Below are positions 13,890 through 20,928 of a stretch of 35,289 nt of DNA, one piece after another; position 1 is the stretch's first letter; each line of letters begins with the position of its first letter. Both the position numbers and the translations under genes were made by a program. The notes below the pieces were generated by a model. It ran no database searches and was not told the DNA's origin. It was given only the letters and a program-made list of their open reading frames with translations. Source of the DNA: a virus; the IMG/VR virus record IMGVR_UViG_3300042567_002487, positions 1 through 35,289 of that record. One strand, given 5' to 3'.

Positions 13890-13906
13890 TCCAAAGTTGT
13901 TATAAT
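13890..13906 (+). promoter_or_regulatory. Promoter element copy 15 (AAAGT class)
   Basis: TCCAAAG-TTGT-TATAAT; leader ATCAACAACG. Confidence 0.8.
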
Positions 13907-13938
13907 GATCATATCAACAACGACGAGAAAGACAAAAT

Positions 13939-14184
13939 ATGAAAATTACGATTCGTGAATCAATAGCATGGGCAGGGTCAATTGAAAATGAAACTCTATT
14001 AGATGTATTGGCAAAAATGAATGAAGCTGTTCCCTCAGTAAAGTTTAGTATTTTCGAGGCGAAGCCGATGCACTCAGGTGGTTGGCCGATATTCGATATT
14101 GAGTTTGACGAAGATGAGATCGAGCTGATGGCCGCGTATTACGAAATGGAAATTCAAGATTTCACTGATTCGTATTTTGGCTAA
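13939..14184 (+). CDS. Acidic hypothetical protein
   Basis: An 81-residue protein, net strongly negative, with a helix-rich C-terminus (DEDEIELMAAYYEMEIQ). It has a single promoter and a GAAAGAC ribosome site. No family is recognised. Confidence 0.7.
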   Translation: MKITIRESIAWAGSIENETLLDVLAKMNEAVPSVKFSIFEAKPMHSGGWPIFDIEFDEDEIELMAAYYEMEIQDFTDSYFG

Positions 14185-14188
14185 AAAA

Positions 14189-14205
14189 TCCAAAGTTGTT
14201 ATAAT
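14189..14205 (+). promoter_or_regulatory. Promoter element copy 16 (AAAGT class)
   Basis: TCCAAAG-TTGT-TATAAT; leader hairpin ATCAGC/GCTGAT. Confidence 0.8.
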
Positions 14206-14247
14206 GTATTTATCAGCAAGCAGCTGATAACGACGAAAAGGAAAAAT

Positions 14248-14451
14248 ATGAAAATTGGAGATAAAATCATCATCCGCGAAGAGGGTGCTTTTTTCGGCGA
14301 GGAAGGAATCATTTCTGAACTTCCAAAAGCCGAACTTAAAGGACAGGGATTCGACTTGAGCGTCCCAGCAGAACATCAGACAGCCGTGGTGAAAATCTTC
14401 GGCGGGGTTTTGGGTGTCTTTATAAAGCCATCGGATCTCGAGCTGATCTAA
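14248..14451 (+). CDS. KOW/SH3-like small protein
   Basis: A 67-residue protein. The opening KIGDKIIIREEGAFFGEEGII reads like a KOW or SH3 barrel, as in ribosomal and transcription-elongation proteins: alternating strands with a Gly turn. It ends SDLELI. Nucleic-acid or protein binding is a guess. Confidence 0.7.
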   Translation: MKIGDKIIIREEGAFFGEEGIISELPKAELKGQGFDLSVPAEHQTAVVKIFGGVLGVFIKPSDLELI

Positions 14452-14469
14452 GAATAAAACTTCTGATCC

Positions 14470-14496
14470 GGTGGGCGGTCATCATGGCCGCCTGCC
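14470..14496 (+). terminator. GC-rich hairpin
   Basis: GGTGGGCGGTC-ATCAT-GGCCGCCTGCC, 11 bp with G-T wobbles, directly before promoter copy 17. Confidence 0.65.
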
Positions 14497-14499
14497 GAA

Positions 14500-14516
14500 T
14501 CTAAAGATGATATAAT
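14500..14516 (+). promoter_or_regulatory. Promoter element copy 17 (AAAGA class)
   Basis: TCTAAAG-ATGA-TATAAT; leader hairpin AAGC/GCTT. Confidence 0.85.
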
Positions 14517-14567
14517 GGACTTATCAAGCAAACCTGCTTGGTAAAACGACGAAAGGACAACAACGTC

Positions 14568-14822
14568 ATGGCAACATCAAAATGGTGTCTCCTTAAGGGG
14601 AGCGATATCGGACCTATGGGTCGCGGACAAAGCGGCAAGAAGAAGGTCTACGAGGTCACAGTTCAGGATAACGTCCTGGTGTGCTCGTGGGGAATGGCAG
14701 AATTGCCACGCCGCCAGACCAGCCGGCAAGTGTTCAGCACTGGCCAAGCCGCCCTCAGCGCCGCTTACACGAAAGTGTACGCGAAGCAAGATCGCGGTTA
14801 CTCAGTCGCCTACCGCGTCTAA
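14568..14822 (+). CDS. WGR-like domain protein, paralogue A
   Basis: An 84-residue protein. The ATG at 14568 follows GAAAGGACAAC; an upstream GTG is inside the leader. KKKVYEV, CSWGMAE, VFSTGQAALSAAYTKVYAKQDRGY follows the WGR-domain order (strand, WG-x, then helix ending K..GY), as in PARP and MolR proteins that bind DNA ends. The usual Arg of WGR is Met here. It is near-identical in layout to the protein at 25917, so the two are paralogues. Confidence 0.7.
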   Translation: MATSKWCLLKGSDIGPMGRGQSGKKKVYEVTVQDNVLVCSWGMAELPRRQTSRQVFSTGQAALSAAYTKVYAKQDRGYSVAYRV

Positions 14823-14840
14823 GTAATCGCAACGAGGCTT

Positions 14841-14900
14841 GCGGGCCGGATCCTAATTCACCACACAAAAAGGCGAATTGCTAACGGGGATCCGGCGCGC
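14841..14900 (+). terminator. Long two-part hairpin
   Basis: GCCGGATCC at 14845-14853 pairs with GGATCCGGC at 14888-14896, and inside it AATTC/GAATT. It separates the WGR-like gene from a leaderless promoter; terminator or structured 3' end. Confidence 0.6.
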
Positions 14901-14917
14901 AGCATCTCGCTGTAAAA

Positions 14918-14934
14918 ACTAAAGTTGTTATAAT
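14918..14934 (+). promoter_or_regulatory. Promoter element copy 18 (AAAGT class)
   Basis: ACTAAAG-TTGT-TATAAT. The ATG at 14941 follows after 6 bases: leaderless. Confidence 0.85.
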
Positions 14935-14940
14935 GTATTT

Positions 14941-15174
14941 ATGAAAACAATTACACACTTCACCGACTTAAATCACGAATCAATCCAAAACCTACAAAAA
15001 TTCGTCCCGACAGCTCAATTGAAAATTCTTTCTGAACCTAACATTACAAATCACGATTACGAATGTGAAATAACAATTCCAGCTTCCGACGAGCACCTCC
15101 TCGGCGACTTCTACTGCAACGACCCCATCGGCTTCATAAACGGCCAATACTCTTACGAACGCATTGAAAACTAA
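14941..15174 (+). CDS. Leaderless hypothetical protein
   Basis: A 77-residue protein with C-ending codons and a G-poor plus strand, like the acidic genes at 16664-17712. It carries ITIPASDEHLLGDFYCN in its second half. Function unknown. Confidence 0.7.
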   Translation: MKTITHFTDLNHESIQNLQKFVPTAQLKILSEPNITNHDYECEITIPASDEHLLGDFYCNDPIGFINGQYSYERIEN

Positions 15175-15358
15175 AGTAGAAAAGTCAGTGATCACACGCG
15201 AGCGTAGAGAGTACGCGCGGCTGATGCACTATGATGCGGAGCTAACTCATGAGGAAGCTCTTCAGCGAGTGGGCAGTCTACACGAACACAAAAAAGTTCC
15301 TTCAGACGCTCCAGGTGAGATCGGCGAGTGCGAGTGCGGAGCTAGGATTACAATCTAA
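15164..15358 (+). CDS. Small basic hypothetical
   Basis: Open from a TTG at 15164 (overlapping the preceding gene by 11 bases), with a GTG at 15188 as the alternative start; 64 or 56 residues. ITRERREYARLMHY is a basic helix and CECGARI at the C-terminus is a half zinc knuckle. The TAA is inside promoter copy 19. Confidence 0.55.
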   Translation: MKTKVEKSVITRERREYARLMHYDAELTHEEALQRVGSLHEHKKVPSDAPGEIGECECGARITI

Positions 15359-15370
15359 AGTTGATATAAT
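15354..15370 (+). promoter_or_regulatory. Promoter element copy 19 (AAAGT class)
   Basis: TCTAAAG-TTGA-TATAAT; contains the upstream stop codon; leader ATCAACC. Confidence 0.85.
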
Positions 15371-15404
15371 AATCTTATCAACCTAAACAAAAGGACAAAA
15401 CGAC

Positions 15405-15644
15405 ATGGACACACAAGTTCAAATTCCAGGCTACATGGTAGCCACAATCAACGAGATTACTGGTGCAATCTCCGGATACACATTCACACCTGCCGTAGCC
15501 GATGCGGGCTACTTCGGGAACGAGATCATTCACATTGAAGGTAACAAGATCAGCTCTGAAGAGTTCTTTGAACTAGTGAGCACTTCACTTACTCTCTCAA
15601 AAGATGAGCAGTCAACATTCATTCTTGTAGAATGGACTTGCTAA
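15405..15644 (+). CDS. Hypothetical protein, first of a four-gene run
   Basis: A 79-residue protein with AAAAGGACAAAAC before the ATG. It is beta-rich at the N-terminus and helical near 50-65. It heads a run (15405, 15644, 15898, 16107) in which each stop overlaps the next start, so one promoter serves four genes. Confidence 0.7.
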   Translation: MDTQVQIPGYMVATINEITGAISGYTFTPAVADAGYFGNEIIHIEGNKISSEEFFELVSTSLTLSKDEQSTFILVEWTC

Positions 15645-15901
15645 TGAAGATGCGACCAGTTCAACCCGGCCGAGATGGCGGACTCCGAGTACGCGGCGGC
15701 TACTGCTTGCGGATTGAAGATGGCGTTGTGGTAATCCAAATCGATCAGCAAGAACTAATCGACGCGATGTTTAACAATGGATACTCGTACGGCAAAACAA
15801 ACAAAGATCATCTTCCAACAATCCGTGAGGGTGAGTACCGACTCGAAGTTCTTTGCCGAGCAGTCGCTTACACCGAAGACACGACTCGAGTGATGGTATG
15901 A
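15644..15901 (+). CDS. Hypothetical protein, coupled
   Basis: An 85-residue protein. I prefer the ATG at 15644 (TAATG overlap) to one 12 bases upstream. It is beta-rich with GGLRVRGGYCLRIEDG early. No family is recognised. Confidence 0.65.
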   Translation: MKMRPVQPGRDGGLRVRGGYCLRIEDGVVVIQIDQQELIDAMFNNGYSYGKTNKDHLPTIREGEYRLEVLCRAVAYTEDTTRVMV

Positions 15902-16110
15902 AAGTTCCACACATGTGTCCGCGATGCCAGTACAACTGGATTCCAAATAATTTGATGCCGGCTGAATATCCAGGTGCTCTTTCTCGAGCGGACAACAAGA
16001 CAGAGATCTGCTCCGATTGCGGAACAGCAGAAGCGATTCAAGATTACACACATGGCTGGTGTACTGAAGTATCTGAGTGGCCTGTTGATCCACTAAAGAA
16101 GGACACGTGA
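15898..16110 (+). CDS. Zinc-ribbon hypothetical
   Basis: A 70-residue protein beginning with an ATGA overlap. CPRCQYNW at residues 7-14 and CSDCG near 37 make a classic rubredoxin-like zinc ribbon. It ends in a GTGA overlap with the next gene. Confidence 0.7.
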   Translation: MKVPHMCPRCQYNWIPNNLMPAEYPGALSRADNKTEICSDCGTAEAIQDYTHGWCTEVSEWPVDPLKKDT

Positions 16111-16463
16111 ACACTCCGGTTCGAGTCTTACAAGTTCACGCAACTGGATTCTGGTGCGCGGCAACTCTTGATCATCATCCAAATACTCTTGATGAAAAGA
16201 ACTTTGAAACATTAAAGTTGCAAATTGCGGACTTTATGCTTGTGTGCAACATGAACTCAACTGGTATGCGCAACTACTTTGCGGAAGCATTGCTAAGAAC
16301 TCTCGGCACTCCACTCGATAAGGACAGAGAAGTGCGGGGGATTGCTTACATCGGTGCGTACACGCGGTTTGGCTGGCCAGTAAACGAAGTTGATGATGAT
16401 TCATTTGCAAAACTCTGTGCGGTTGCGCAACTGTATCAACAAGAAATTGCGGCAAGAGTGTAG
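16107..16463 (+). CDS. Hypothetical protein, last of the four-gene run
   Basis: A 118-residue protein with a GTG start and AAGGACAC upstream. A helical body contains FMLVCNMNSTGMRNYFAEAL and a conserved-looking GIAYIGAYTRFGWP. Unrecognised. Confidence 0.7.
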   Translation: MNTPVRVLQVHATGFWCAATLDHHPNTLDEKNFETLKLQIADFMLVCNMNSTGMRNYFAEALLRTLGTPLDKDREVRGIAYIGAYTRFGWPVNEVDDDSFAKLCAVAQLYQQEIAARV

Positions 16464-16464
16464 T

Positions 16465-16481
16465 TCTAAAGTTGTTATAAT
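16465..16481 (+). promoter_or_regulatory. Promoter element copy 20 (AAAGT class)
   Basis: TCTAAAG-TTGT-TATAAT. The ATG at 16488 follows after 6 bases: leaderless. Confidence 0.85.
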
Positions 16482-16487
16482 GATTAC

Positions 16488-16628
16488 ATGGCAACAAAGC
16501 AGAAAAATAAATGGCACGACGAAGATCGTCAAGCATTCGCGGACAGGAACTTCCTGAAGGCGCAGACAATCCCGAACAAAAAGCGGGTCGCATCGCGCAA
16601 AGCCTGCCGTAAGGGGCGGTGGGATTAG
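16488..16628 (+). CDS. 46-residue very basic leaderless protein
   Basis: It starts 6 bases after the -10 box. The product is Lys/Arg-rich (NKKRVASRKACRKGRW at the end) and probably binds nucleic acid. It sits directly before three highly acidic genes. Confidence 0.6.
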   Translation: MATKQKNKWHDEDRQAFADRNFLKAQTIPNKKRVASRKACRKGRWD

Positions 16629-16640
16629 TGCCGTCTGAAA

Positions 16641-16657
16641 ACTAAAGTTGTTATAAT
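16641..16657 (+). promoter_or_regulatory. Promoter element copy 21 (AAAGT class)
   Basis: ACTAAAG-TTGT-TATAAT. The ATG at 16664 follows after 6 bases: leaderless. Confidence 0.85.
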
Positions 16658-16663
16658 AACCAT

Positions 16664-17005
16664 ATGGAAACAAACACAAACTTATTCACCTTTGAAATTA
16701 CCGAAACCGAAACCTATATCGCCTACGACATTTGGATTACCGACGAATACTTCGCAACATTCATTTCAGATTCCGACGACTACTTCGAATCCGGCCACCG
16801 CTTCATCTACAACATCGAAAACAAAACATTTTGCGGAACTTCGACTTCTTCTTACTACGGCGACGACCTCTACCACTTCGAATCAATCGACAGACTCTAC
16901 GAATTCTTCGGACAGCAACTTCCCAACACAATCAAAACCGATCTCATCAATCGCAACTTACAAATCGACAATCTCACAATTCCCAACGACGCCCTCATCG
17001 CCTAA
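16664..17005 (+). CDS. Acidic protein 1 of 3
   Basis: A 113-residue protein with about 20 Asp/Glu against 5 Lys/Arg, rich in Tyr and Phe. The plus strand is C-rich and G-poor. The fold looks beta then helical. It may be a DNA mimic or a protein-interaction decoy; this rests on charge and neighbours only. Confidence 0.7.
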   Translation: METNTNLFTFEITETETYIAYDIWITDEYFATFISDSDDYFESGHRFIYNIENKTFCGTSTSSYYGDDLYHFESIDRLYEFFGQQLPNTIKTDLINRNLQIDNLTIPNDALIA

Positions 17006-17012
17006 CTCAAAA

Positions 17013-17029
17013 ACTAAAGTTGTTATAAT
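17013..17029 (+). promoter_or_regulatory. Promoter element copy 22 (AAAGT class)
   Basis: ACTAAAG-TTGT-TATAAT; short leader with AGAAAG in place of the usual AAAGGACA. Confidence 0.85.
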
Positions 17030-17062
17030 AACTATATCAATTCAATTCAGAAAGTTATAAAA

Positions 17063-17338
17063 ATGATTATTTTCAATACTCCATTCAAATACATCCAAAC
17101 GACGCACGACGACGACTACGGCATTCAGCACCACTTCACCGCCGACTTCATCAATCAAAACGACTTCGACGGCAATCCATCCACCGACACCCTAAATATC
17201 ATCTACCGCCCAACAGACAAATACCAATTTCATATCGACATCGACGGACAGCATCACAGCGACGACATCGACAGCATCGACGACTCTCAATACTTCGACG
17301 ACAACGCAATCGCCTTCTTCAAATCATTCAAAATCTAA
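17063..17338 (+). CDS. Acidic protein 2 of 3, no Glu
   Basis: A 91-residue protein with 17 Asp, no Glu and 5 Lys/Arg. Asp occurs in short DD runs. Same codon style as its neighbours (GAC almost exclusively). No known family. Confidence 0.7.
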   Translation: MIIFNTPFKYIQTTHDDDYGIQHHFTADFINQNDFDGNPSTDTLNIIYRPTDKYQFHIDIDGQHHSDDIDSIDDSQYFDDNAIAFFKSFKI

Positions 17339-17371
17339 CTCTCAACGACTCCGCAAACATCCGCCCTAAAA

Positions 17372-17388
17372 ACTAAAGTTGTTATAAT
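17372..17388 (+). promoter_or_regulatory. Promoter element copy 23 (AAAGT class)
   Basis: ACTAAAG-TTGT-TATAAT. The ATG at 17395 follows after 6 bases: leaderless. Confidence 0.85.
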
Positions 17389-17394
17389 ATAATC

Positions 17395-17712
17395 ATGCAA
17401 ACATTTACAATTACATCAGACACAAACGACGACACACAGACACTTACGCTACTCATAACGCCCGCTTACGCGCAAGCAAACTGCAGCTTCGACATCACCG
17501 ACTTCGCTAACGACGACGACGACATCGAAAACGACAGCATCGACGACAACGGCAACATCAAACTCTTCCTTCATTTTTACGAAAACGAAAACCCATACCT
17601 CGCCTTCAACGATCACTTCAACGACAACGACGAAATCATCGAATACTTCGGCAACGAAATCTTCGACGCAATCATCGCACTACGACCAACAAACACAATC
17701 ACCTACTACTAA
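17395..17712 (+). CDS. Acidic protein 3 of 3
   Basis: A 105-residue protein with about 22 Asp/Glu and only 2 Lys/Arg, the most acidic product in the window. It begins with a beta-like Thr-rich stretch, then NDDDDIENDSIDDN. It is followed by the strongest terminator hairpin seen here, which closes the block. Confidence 0.7.
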   Translation: MQTFTITSDTNDDTQTLTLLITPAYAQANCSFDITDFANDDDDIENDSIDDNGNIKLFLHFYENENPYLAFNDHFNDNDEIIEYFGNEIFDAIIALRPTNTITYY

Positions 17713-17724
17713 ACCTCCCGCTTC

Positions 17725-17747
17725 GGCGGCGCCACTTCGGCGCCGCC
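17725..17747 (+). terminator. Perfect 9-bp GC hairpin
   Basis: GGCGGCGCC-ACTTC-GGCGCCGCC. Confidence 0.75.
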
Positions 17748-17764
17748 AACAGCGCGCATTAGAA

Positions 17765-17781
17765 TCTAAAGTTGTTATAAT
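17765..17781 (+). promoter_or_regulatory. Promoter element copy 24 (AAAGT class)
   Basis: TCTAAAG-TTGT-TATAAT. The ATG at 17788 follows after 6 bases: leaderless. Confidence 0.85.
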
Positions 17782-17787
17782 GTATTT

Positions 17788-17940
17788 ATGGAACAAACAG
17801 AGATAGAAATAATGGCAGCTGAATTCGTAGAAATTATCGAGGGTTCGGGTGAAAGTGCGAGTGCAGTAATGGCTCGTATGCAGTTGCTGATTGATATGAT
17901 CAATAAGTGGCGTCGTGAGAACGGGGTTAGAGAAATCTAA
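17788..17940 (+). CDS. 50-residue helical leaderless protein
   Basis: It begins 6 bases after the -10 box and is predicted to be nearly all helical. An acidic N-terminal half is followed by a basic KWRREN tail. It is followed at 24 bases by the next ATG with ribosome site AAAAGGAAAA. Confidence 0.65.
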   Translation: MEQTEIEIMAAEFVEIIEGSGESASAVMARMQLLIDMINKWRRENGVREI

Positions 17941-17964
17941 TCCCGTAATAAAAGGAAAAACAAA

Positions 17965-18240
17965 ATGACAAATACACTAAGTGAATATGACGAGCTTCGA
18001 ATCGGAGACGTGATTGCGGATACAGGTAGAACTGTAGTCGCGGAGACAAAGCTAGGCGAGCGCATCATTGGCGATAGCTACGCTCACTGGATCACGATCT
18101 GCTTCAAAGAAGGAGAGTATCACCCATACGCAGTGTGGACTGTGATCGCTCGAGCTGAAGGCTTTCATGCTGAGCAAGGCGACTACTGCTTCACAATCTT
18201 TGAAGCGGTTGAAGCATACAGCAAGCGAGGCGGAAAGTGA
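17965..18240 (+). CDS. Hypothetical beta-rich protein
   Basis: A 91-residue protein. GDVIADTGRTVVAET and GDYCFTIFEAVEAYSK frame a small alpha/beta domain. The GTGA overlap with the next gene implies coupled translation. Confidence 0.7.
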   Translation: MTNTLSEYDELRIGDVIADTGRTVVAETKLGERIIGDSYAHWITICFKEGEYHPYAVWTVIARAEGFHAEQGDYCFTIFEAVEAYSKRGGK

Positions 18241-19034
18241 AGCGGCTTGTTGCGAGCCTATTCGCTGTCTCATTACTGTTTGTAGTCTCGCCGGCTGAAG
18301 TGCATGCTGTCGATTGTGATGCGGCAATCGCAACATATCTCCCAATCTCTGAGGTTCCTCAGCCAATTTCTTTCTACGGAGACAATATTGGCGAACAGCA
18401 AATGGCCGTGCTGTGGGATCTTGGAATGAAGTGGAACACACACGACTTTGGTAAAGTGATTGCGGCTGAACAAAATTGGTTCGGCGAATGTAAATATCCT
18501 GGAATCGGATTAGCTACAGGTTCAGGCTACAGTTGGCACGACAGAAATGTCACGCTCTGGATCTGGGCTGATGGAGTTGATCTTGCTCAAGCGGTTAGCA
18601 CAATCCATAGTTTGCTTCAGCCGACGCCAGTAACAACAACATCGACGTCTACTACGTCGACCACCACAACATCCACAACCACAACGACACTGGCACCAAC
18701 CACATCAACAACTTCATCAACCACGACATTACCACCAGCGCCAGTAGATGAAGAGCCAGCTACAACCACATCAACCACAACAACCACAACAGTTGCGCCA
18801 GAGCCAGAGCTTATAGCGGTAACGCAAGTAATCTCTGGGCCAGTCTCTTCTCCGCCTGCGGAAACGACTACTACAACCACTACTACAATCGCTCCAATGA
18901 TTGCGGTGTCATACGCTGCCGCGGTTGCGCCTGCCGTAAAGATAGCGTCGCCGGCTGTGCAAAAGAAAGTCGTCAAGAAGATTGTAAAGAAAAAAGTAGT
19001 CAAAAAGAAAGTAAAAGTCAATGGCAATAGGTAG
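18237..19034 (+). CDS. Exported protein with Thr-rich stalk and Lys-rich tail
   Basis: A 265-residue protein with a GTG start in a GTGA overlap. MKRLVASLFAVSLLFVV ... VHA is a clear signal peptide (cleavage near residue 24). A 100-residue globular part with Cys pairs follows and looks lysozyme-like in its WFGECKYPGIGLATGSGY segment; I cannot place it further. Residues about 130-220 are Thr/Ser/Pro stalk, and the end is a hydrophobic Ala/Val part plus KKIVKKKVVKKKVKV. Thr stalks of this sort are common in secreted proteins of freshwater Actinobacteria and Acidimicrobiia. A superinfection or envelope role is possible. Confidence 0.75.
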   Translation: MKRLVASLFAVSLLFVVSPAEVHAVDCDAAIATYLPISEVPQPISFYGDNIGEQQMAVLWDLGMKWNTHDFGKVIAAEQNWFGECKYPGIGLATGSGYSWHDRNVTLWIWADGVDLAQAVSTIHSLLQPTPVTTTSTSTTSTTTTSTTTTTLAPTTSTTSSTTTLPPAPVDEEPATTTSTTTTTTVAPEPELIAVTQVISGPVSSPPAETTTTTTTTIAPMIAVSYAAAVAPAVKIASPAVQKKVVKKIVKKKVVKKKVKVNGNR

Positions 19035-19212
19035 CGAAGGCGAAATAGGCAAGAACTTTTCCGTGTGGAAAGATATGTCTGAACAAGACAGGATTGACTG
19101 GTTTCAGTACATGAACGACAACTGGGGAAAATATCTTCAAGCCGGATACGCAACCCTTGTACATCACAAGAACAATCGTTTCTACAAACAATACGGAGAG
19201 CACAATGGGTAA
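19021..19212 (+). CDS. Hypothetical protein, overlapping
   Basis: A 63-residue protein overlapping the exported protein by 14 bases and the next gene by 8. Aromatic and basic (WFQYMNDNWGKYLQ). Its role is unknown. Confidence 0.65.
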   Translation: MAIGSEGEIGKNFSVWKDMSEQDRIDWFQYMNDNWGKYLQAGYATLVHHKNNRFYKQYGEHNG

Positions 19213-19384
19213 GAAAAAAGAAGAAGAAGAAAAAGACTATTCATGGCTTCATGAACCCGCTATTGAGTTTGTTGAACACGACTTTGCCAAGGTTCAGGCA
19301 GAGCGTGACGCGCTAAAACTTAAAGTGCTTGAACTTTACGCCGAGATTGAACGTCTAACGGGAAAGCCACGCTGTAACTTCTAA
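19205..19384 (+). CDS. 59-residue coiled-coil protein
   Basis: The ATG at 19205 sits in the preceding gene's end. A Lys/Glu-rich start is followed by heptads FAKVQAERDALKLKVLELY with Leu at a/d positions. The TAA at 19382-19384 is inside promoter copy 25. Confidence 0.65.
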   Translation: MGKKKEEEEKDYSWLHEPAIEFVEHDFAKVQAERDALKLKVLELYAEIERLTGKPRCNF

Positions 19385-19396
19385 AGATGTTATAGT
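19380..19396 (+). promoter_or_regulatory. Promoter element copy 25 (AAAGA class)
   Basis: TCTAAAG-ATGT-TATAGT; contains the upstream stop; leader ATCAACGACG, ribosome site AGAGGAAAA. Confidence 0.8.
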
Positions 19397-19426
19397 TACT
19401 TTATCAACGACGACAAGAGGAAAACT

Positions 19427-19705
19427 ATGGGATCAGGGTTCAATATGCCAGAAGGTGTCTACGAAAGAGACATTCCTGGCTACAACGACATAGAAGTAAC
19501 AATCGGATTCCAGTGCGATGCAACAGAAGATTGCGGCGACTGGGACGAAGAAAACGTAACTGTAGACTCAGGCGGCGGACACGAAGTCGAAGCCATTTGC
19601 CCAGTCTGCGGAATAACAGTCAAGCAAGACTACAATGGCTATGAGCCAGACTACGATGATCGCGATGACTATTACGATAGTCGCGACTACGATGGACCTT
19701 ACTAA
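19427..19705 (+). CDS. Zinc-ribbon protein with Asp/Tyr-rich tail
   Basis: A 92-residue protein. Cysteines at 30, 36 and CPVCG near 58-62 form a zinc ribbon. The last 25 residues are a D/Y repeat (DYDDRDDYYDSRDYD), probably disordered and strongly negative. Confidence 0.7.
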   Translation: MGSGFNMPEGVYERDIPGYNDIEVTIGFQCDATEDCGDWDEENVTVDSGGGHEVEAICPVCGITVKQDYNGYEPDYDDRDDYYDSRDYDGPY

Positions 19706-19728
19706 ACAACAAACAAGGAGAAAACAAA

Positions 19729-19830
19729 ATGGAATTTCATATCGAGTTCTACAACACAATCGCATCTCTCAGCTGGGCATTCGTTGTCTTTTCGCTGGTG
19801 GGAATGATCATTGTCAGGAAGAATAAATGA
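19729..19830 (+). CDS. 33-residue membrane peptide
   Basis: AAGGAGAAAAC ribosome site. One transmembrane helix (SWAFVVFSLVGMIIV) with a RKNK anchor inside. ATGA overlap with the next gene, also a membrane protein. Confidence 0.6.
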   Translation: MEFHIEFYNTIASLSWAFVVFSLVGMIIVRKNK

Positions 19831-20030
19831 GTACAAATAGTCTAGCAATTACTATTGCGGGATTTGCAGCTCTCATCTCTACTTACTCATGGGCGTCAAC
19901 TGAGCGGTTCAAGTCAATGCAACGCTGGAATCAACTTCAACGAGTAGTCAACGACGCTCGAGACGACATTGACTTAGCGGCTTCACGCCTTCGTCACCCT
20001 GCGGGTAAGGGACTTCAGCAGAAGATCTAA
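19827..20030 (+). CDS. Small membrane-anchored helical protein
   Basis: A 67-residue protein: an N-terminal transmembrane helix (LAITIAGFAALISTY) and then a basic amphipathic helix. With the 33-residue peptide it may form a two-component membrane module. Its stop codon lies inside promoter copy 26. Confidence 0.65.
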   Translation: MSTNSLAITIAGFAALISTYSWASTERFKSMQRWNQLQRVVNDARDDIDLAASRLRHPAGKGLQQKI

Positions 20031-20042
20031 AGTTAGTATAAT
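20026..20042 (+). promoter_or_regulatory. Promoter element copy 26 (AAAGT class)
   Basis: TCTAAAG-TTAG-TATAAT; contains the upstream stop; leader hairpin CCAGC/GCTGG. Confidence 0.85.
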
Positions 20043-20085
20043 AATTCTTACCAGCACAACGCTGGCCCACGAAAGGACATAAGAC

Positions 20086-20601
20086 ATGGGAATGGATGTA
20101 TACGGCGTAAATGCCACAACTGAGCGCGGAGAGTACTTCCGCAACAACGTATGGTCATGGCGACCACTTTGGAACTATTGCGTCGAACTCGCACCCGAAC
20201 TTTGCGGTGACGTAGATGGAGACACTAATGGCGGCGATGGACTCGGCGCTCAAGGTGCAGATGACTTAGCGGTTGTGCTCTTCAACGAACTTGCAAGCGG
20301 ACGAACTGCTGAGTATGAAAAAGAGTATCACAAGACGATCTCTGAACTTCCTCGACACAAGTGCACATACTGCGAAGCTACAGGAATCCGTGCGGACAGT
20401 GTTGGCAAAGATATGGGAATGGTTGAGCGAGAGCTTTCTCCAGAAATCCAAATCATCACGGGACGCTCACATGGTTGGTGCAACGCTTGCAATGGCGAAG
20501 GACTTGTAGACGACTGGAAAGCAGGATACCCATTCTCTGAAAGTAACGTTCGCGAGTTTGCGGAGTTCCTTGCGGAGTGTGGTGGATTCAAGATCTGCTA
20601 A
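20086..20601 (+). CDS. Conserved phage hypothetical with DnaJ-type zinc motifs
   Basis: A 171-residue protein. The opening MGMDVYG plus YFRNNVWSWRPLW belongs to a widespread uncharacterised phage family. CTYCEATGIR (residues 92-101) and CNACNGEG (131-138) are CXXCXXXG repeats of the DnaJ cysteine-rich type, consistent with two zinc half-sites. Confidence 0.8.
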   Translation: MGMDVYGVNATTERGEYFRNNVWSWRPLWNYCVELAPELCGDVDGDTNGGDGLGAQGADDLAVVLFNELASGRTAEYEKEYHKTISELPRHKCTYCEATGIRADSVGKDMGMVERELSPEIQIITGRSHGWCNACNGEGLVDDWKAGYPFSESNVREFAEFLAECGGFKIC

Positions 20602-20603
20602 TT

Positions 20604-20620
20604 TCTAAAGTTATTATAAT
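20604..20620 (+). promoter_or_regulatory. Promoter element copy 27 (AAAGT class)
   Basis: TCTAAAG-TTAT-TATAAT; larger leader hairpin ATACCGCC...GGC-AT-GGTAT. Confidence 0.8.
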
Positions 20621-20677
20621 AACTACATACCGCCAATACGGCATGGTATGGTACGACGACAAAATGAAAGGCACAAC

Positions 20678-20878
20678 ATGGCACACTACGTTGACAACGC
20701 ACTCGAAGGGTTCGCCCGACTTGCAGCAGAGATCAAAAAGTTGACAATCGAAAAGGTTGCGGCTGAAGCAGGAATCAAACCACGAATGGTGAAGAAGTTC
20801 TGCACAGACCCACTGCTGAGTAAGAACTCAGATATCACCAAGATCAAGAGAGCAGTCACAGCACTGACTGCCGAATGA
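20678..20878 (+). CDS. HTH protein, 66 residues
   Basis: The ATG at 20678 follows GAAAGGCACAAC. VAAEAGIKPRMVKKFC (residues 25-40) is a helix-turn-helix of the Xre or TetR type in a single short domain, so DNA binding is likely. It is a second candidate regulator within the array. Confidence 0.7.
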   Translation: MAHYVDNALEGFARLAAEIKKLTIEKVAAEAGIKPRMVKKFCTDPLLSKNSDITKIKRAVTALTAE

Positions 20879-20895
20879 TCTAAAGTTGATATAAT
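20879..20895 (+). promoter_or_regulatory. Promoter element copy 28 (AAAGT class)
   Basis: TCTAAAG-TTGA-TATAAT; leader ATACCC; begins at the last base of the upstream gene's stop region. Confidence 0.85.
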
Positions 20896-20928
20896 AATCT
20901 CATACCCAATAACACAAGGACAAAAGAC

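Noticed and set aside
18780-18900. DNA tandem repeat as mobile element
   Set aside because: It is the codon repeat of the Thr stalk, with no terminal repeats or transposase.
18617-19153. Minus-strand frame of 178 codons
   Set aside because: It is the antisense of the Thr-stalk gene; poly-Val arises from ACA/ACC repeats read backwards.
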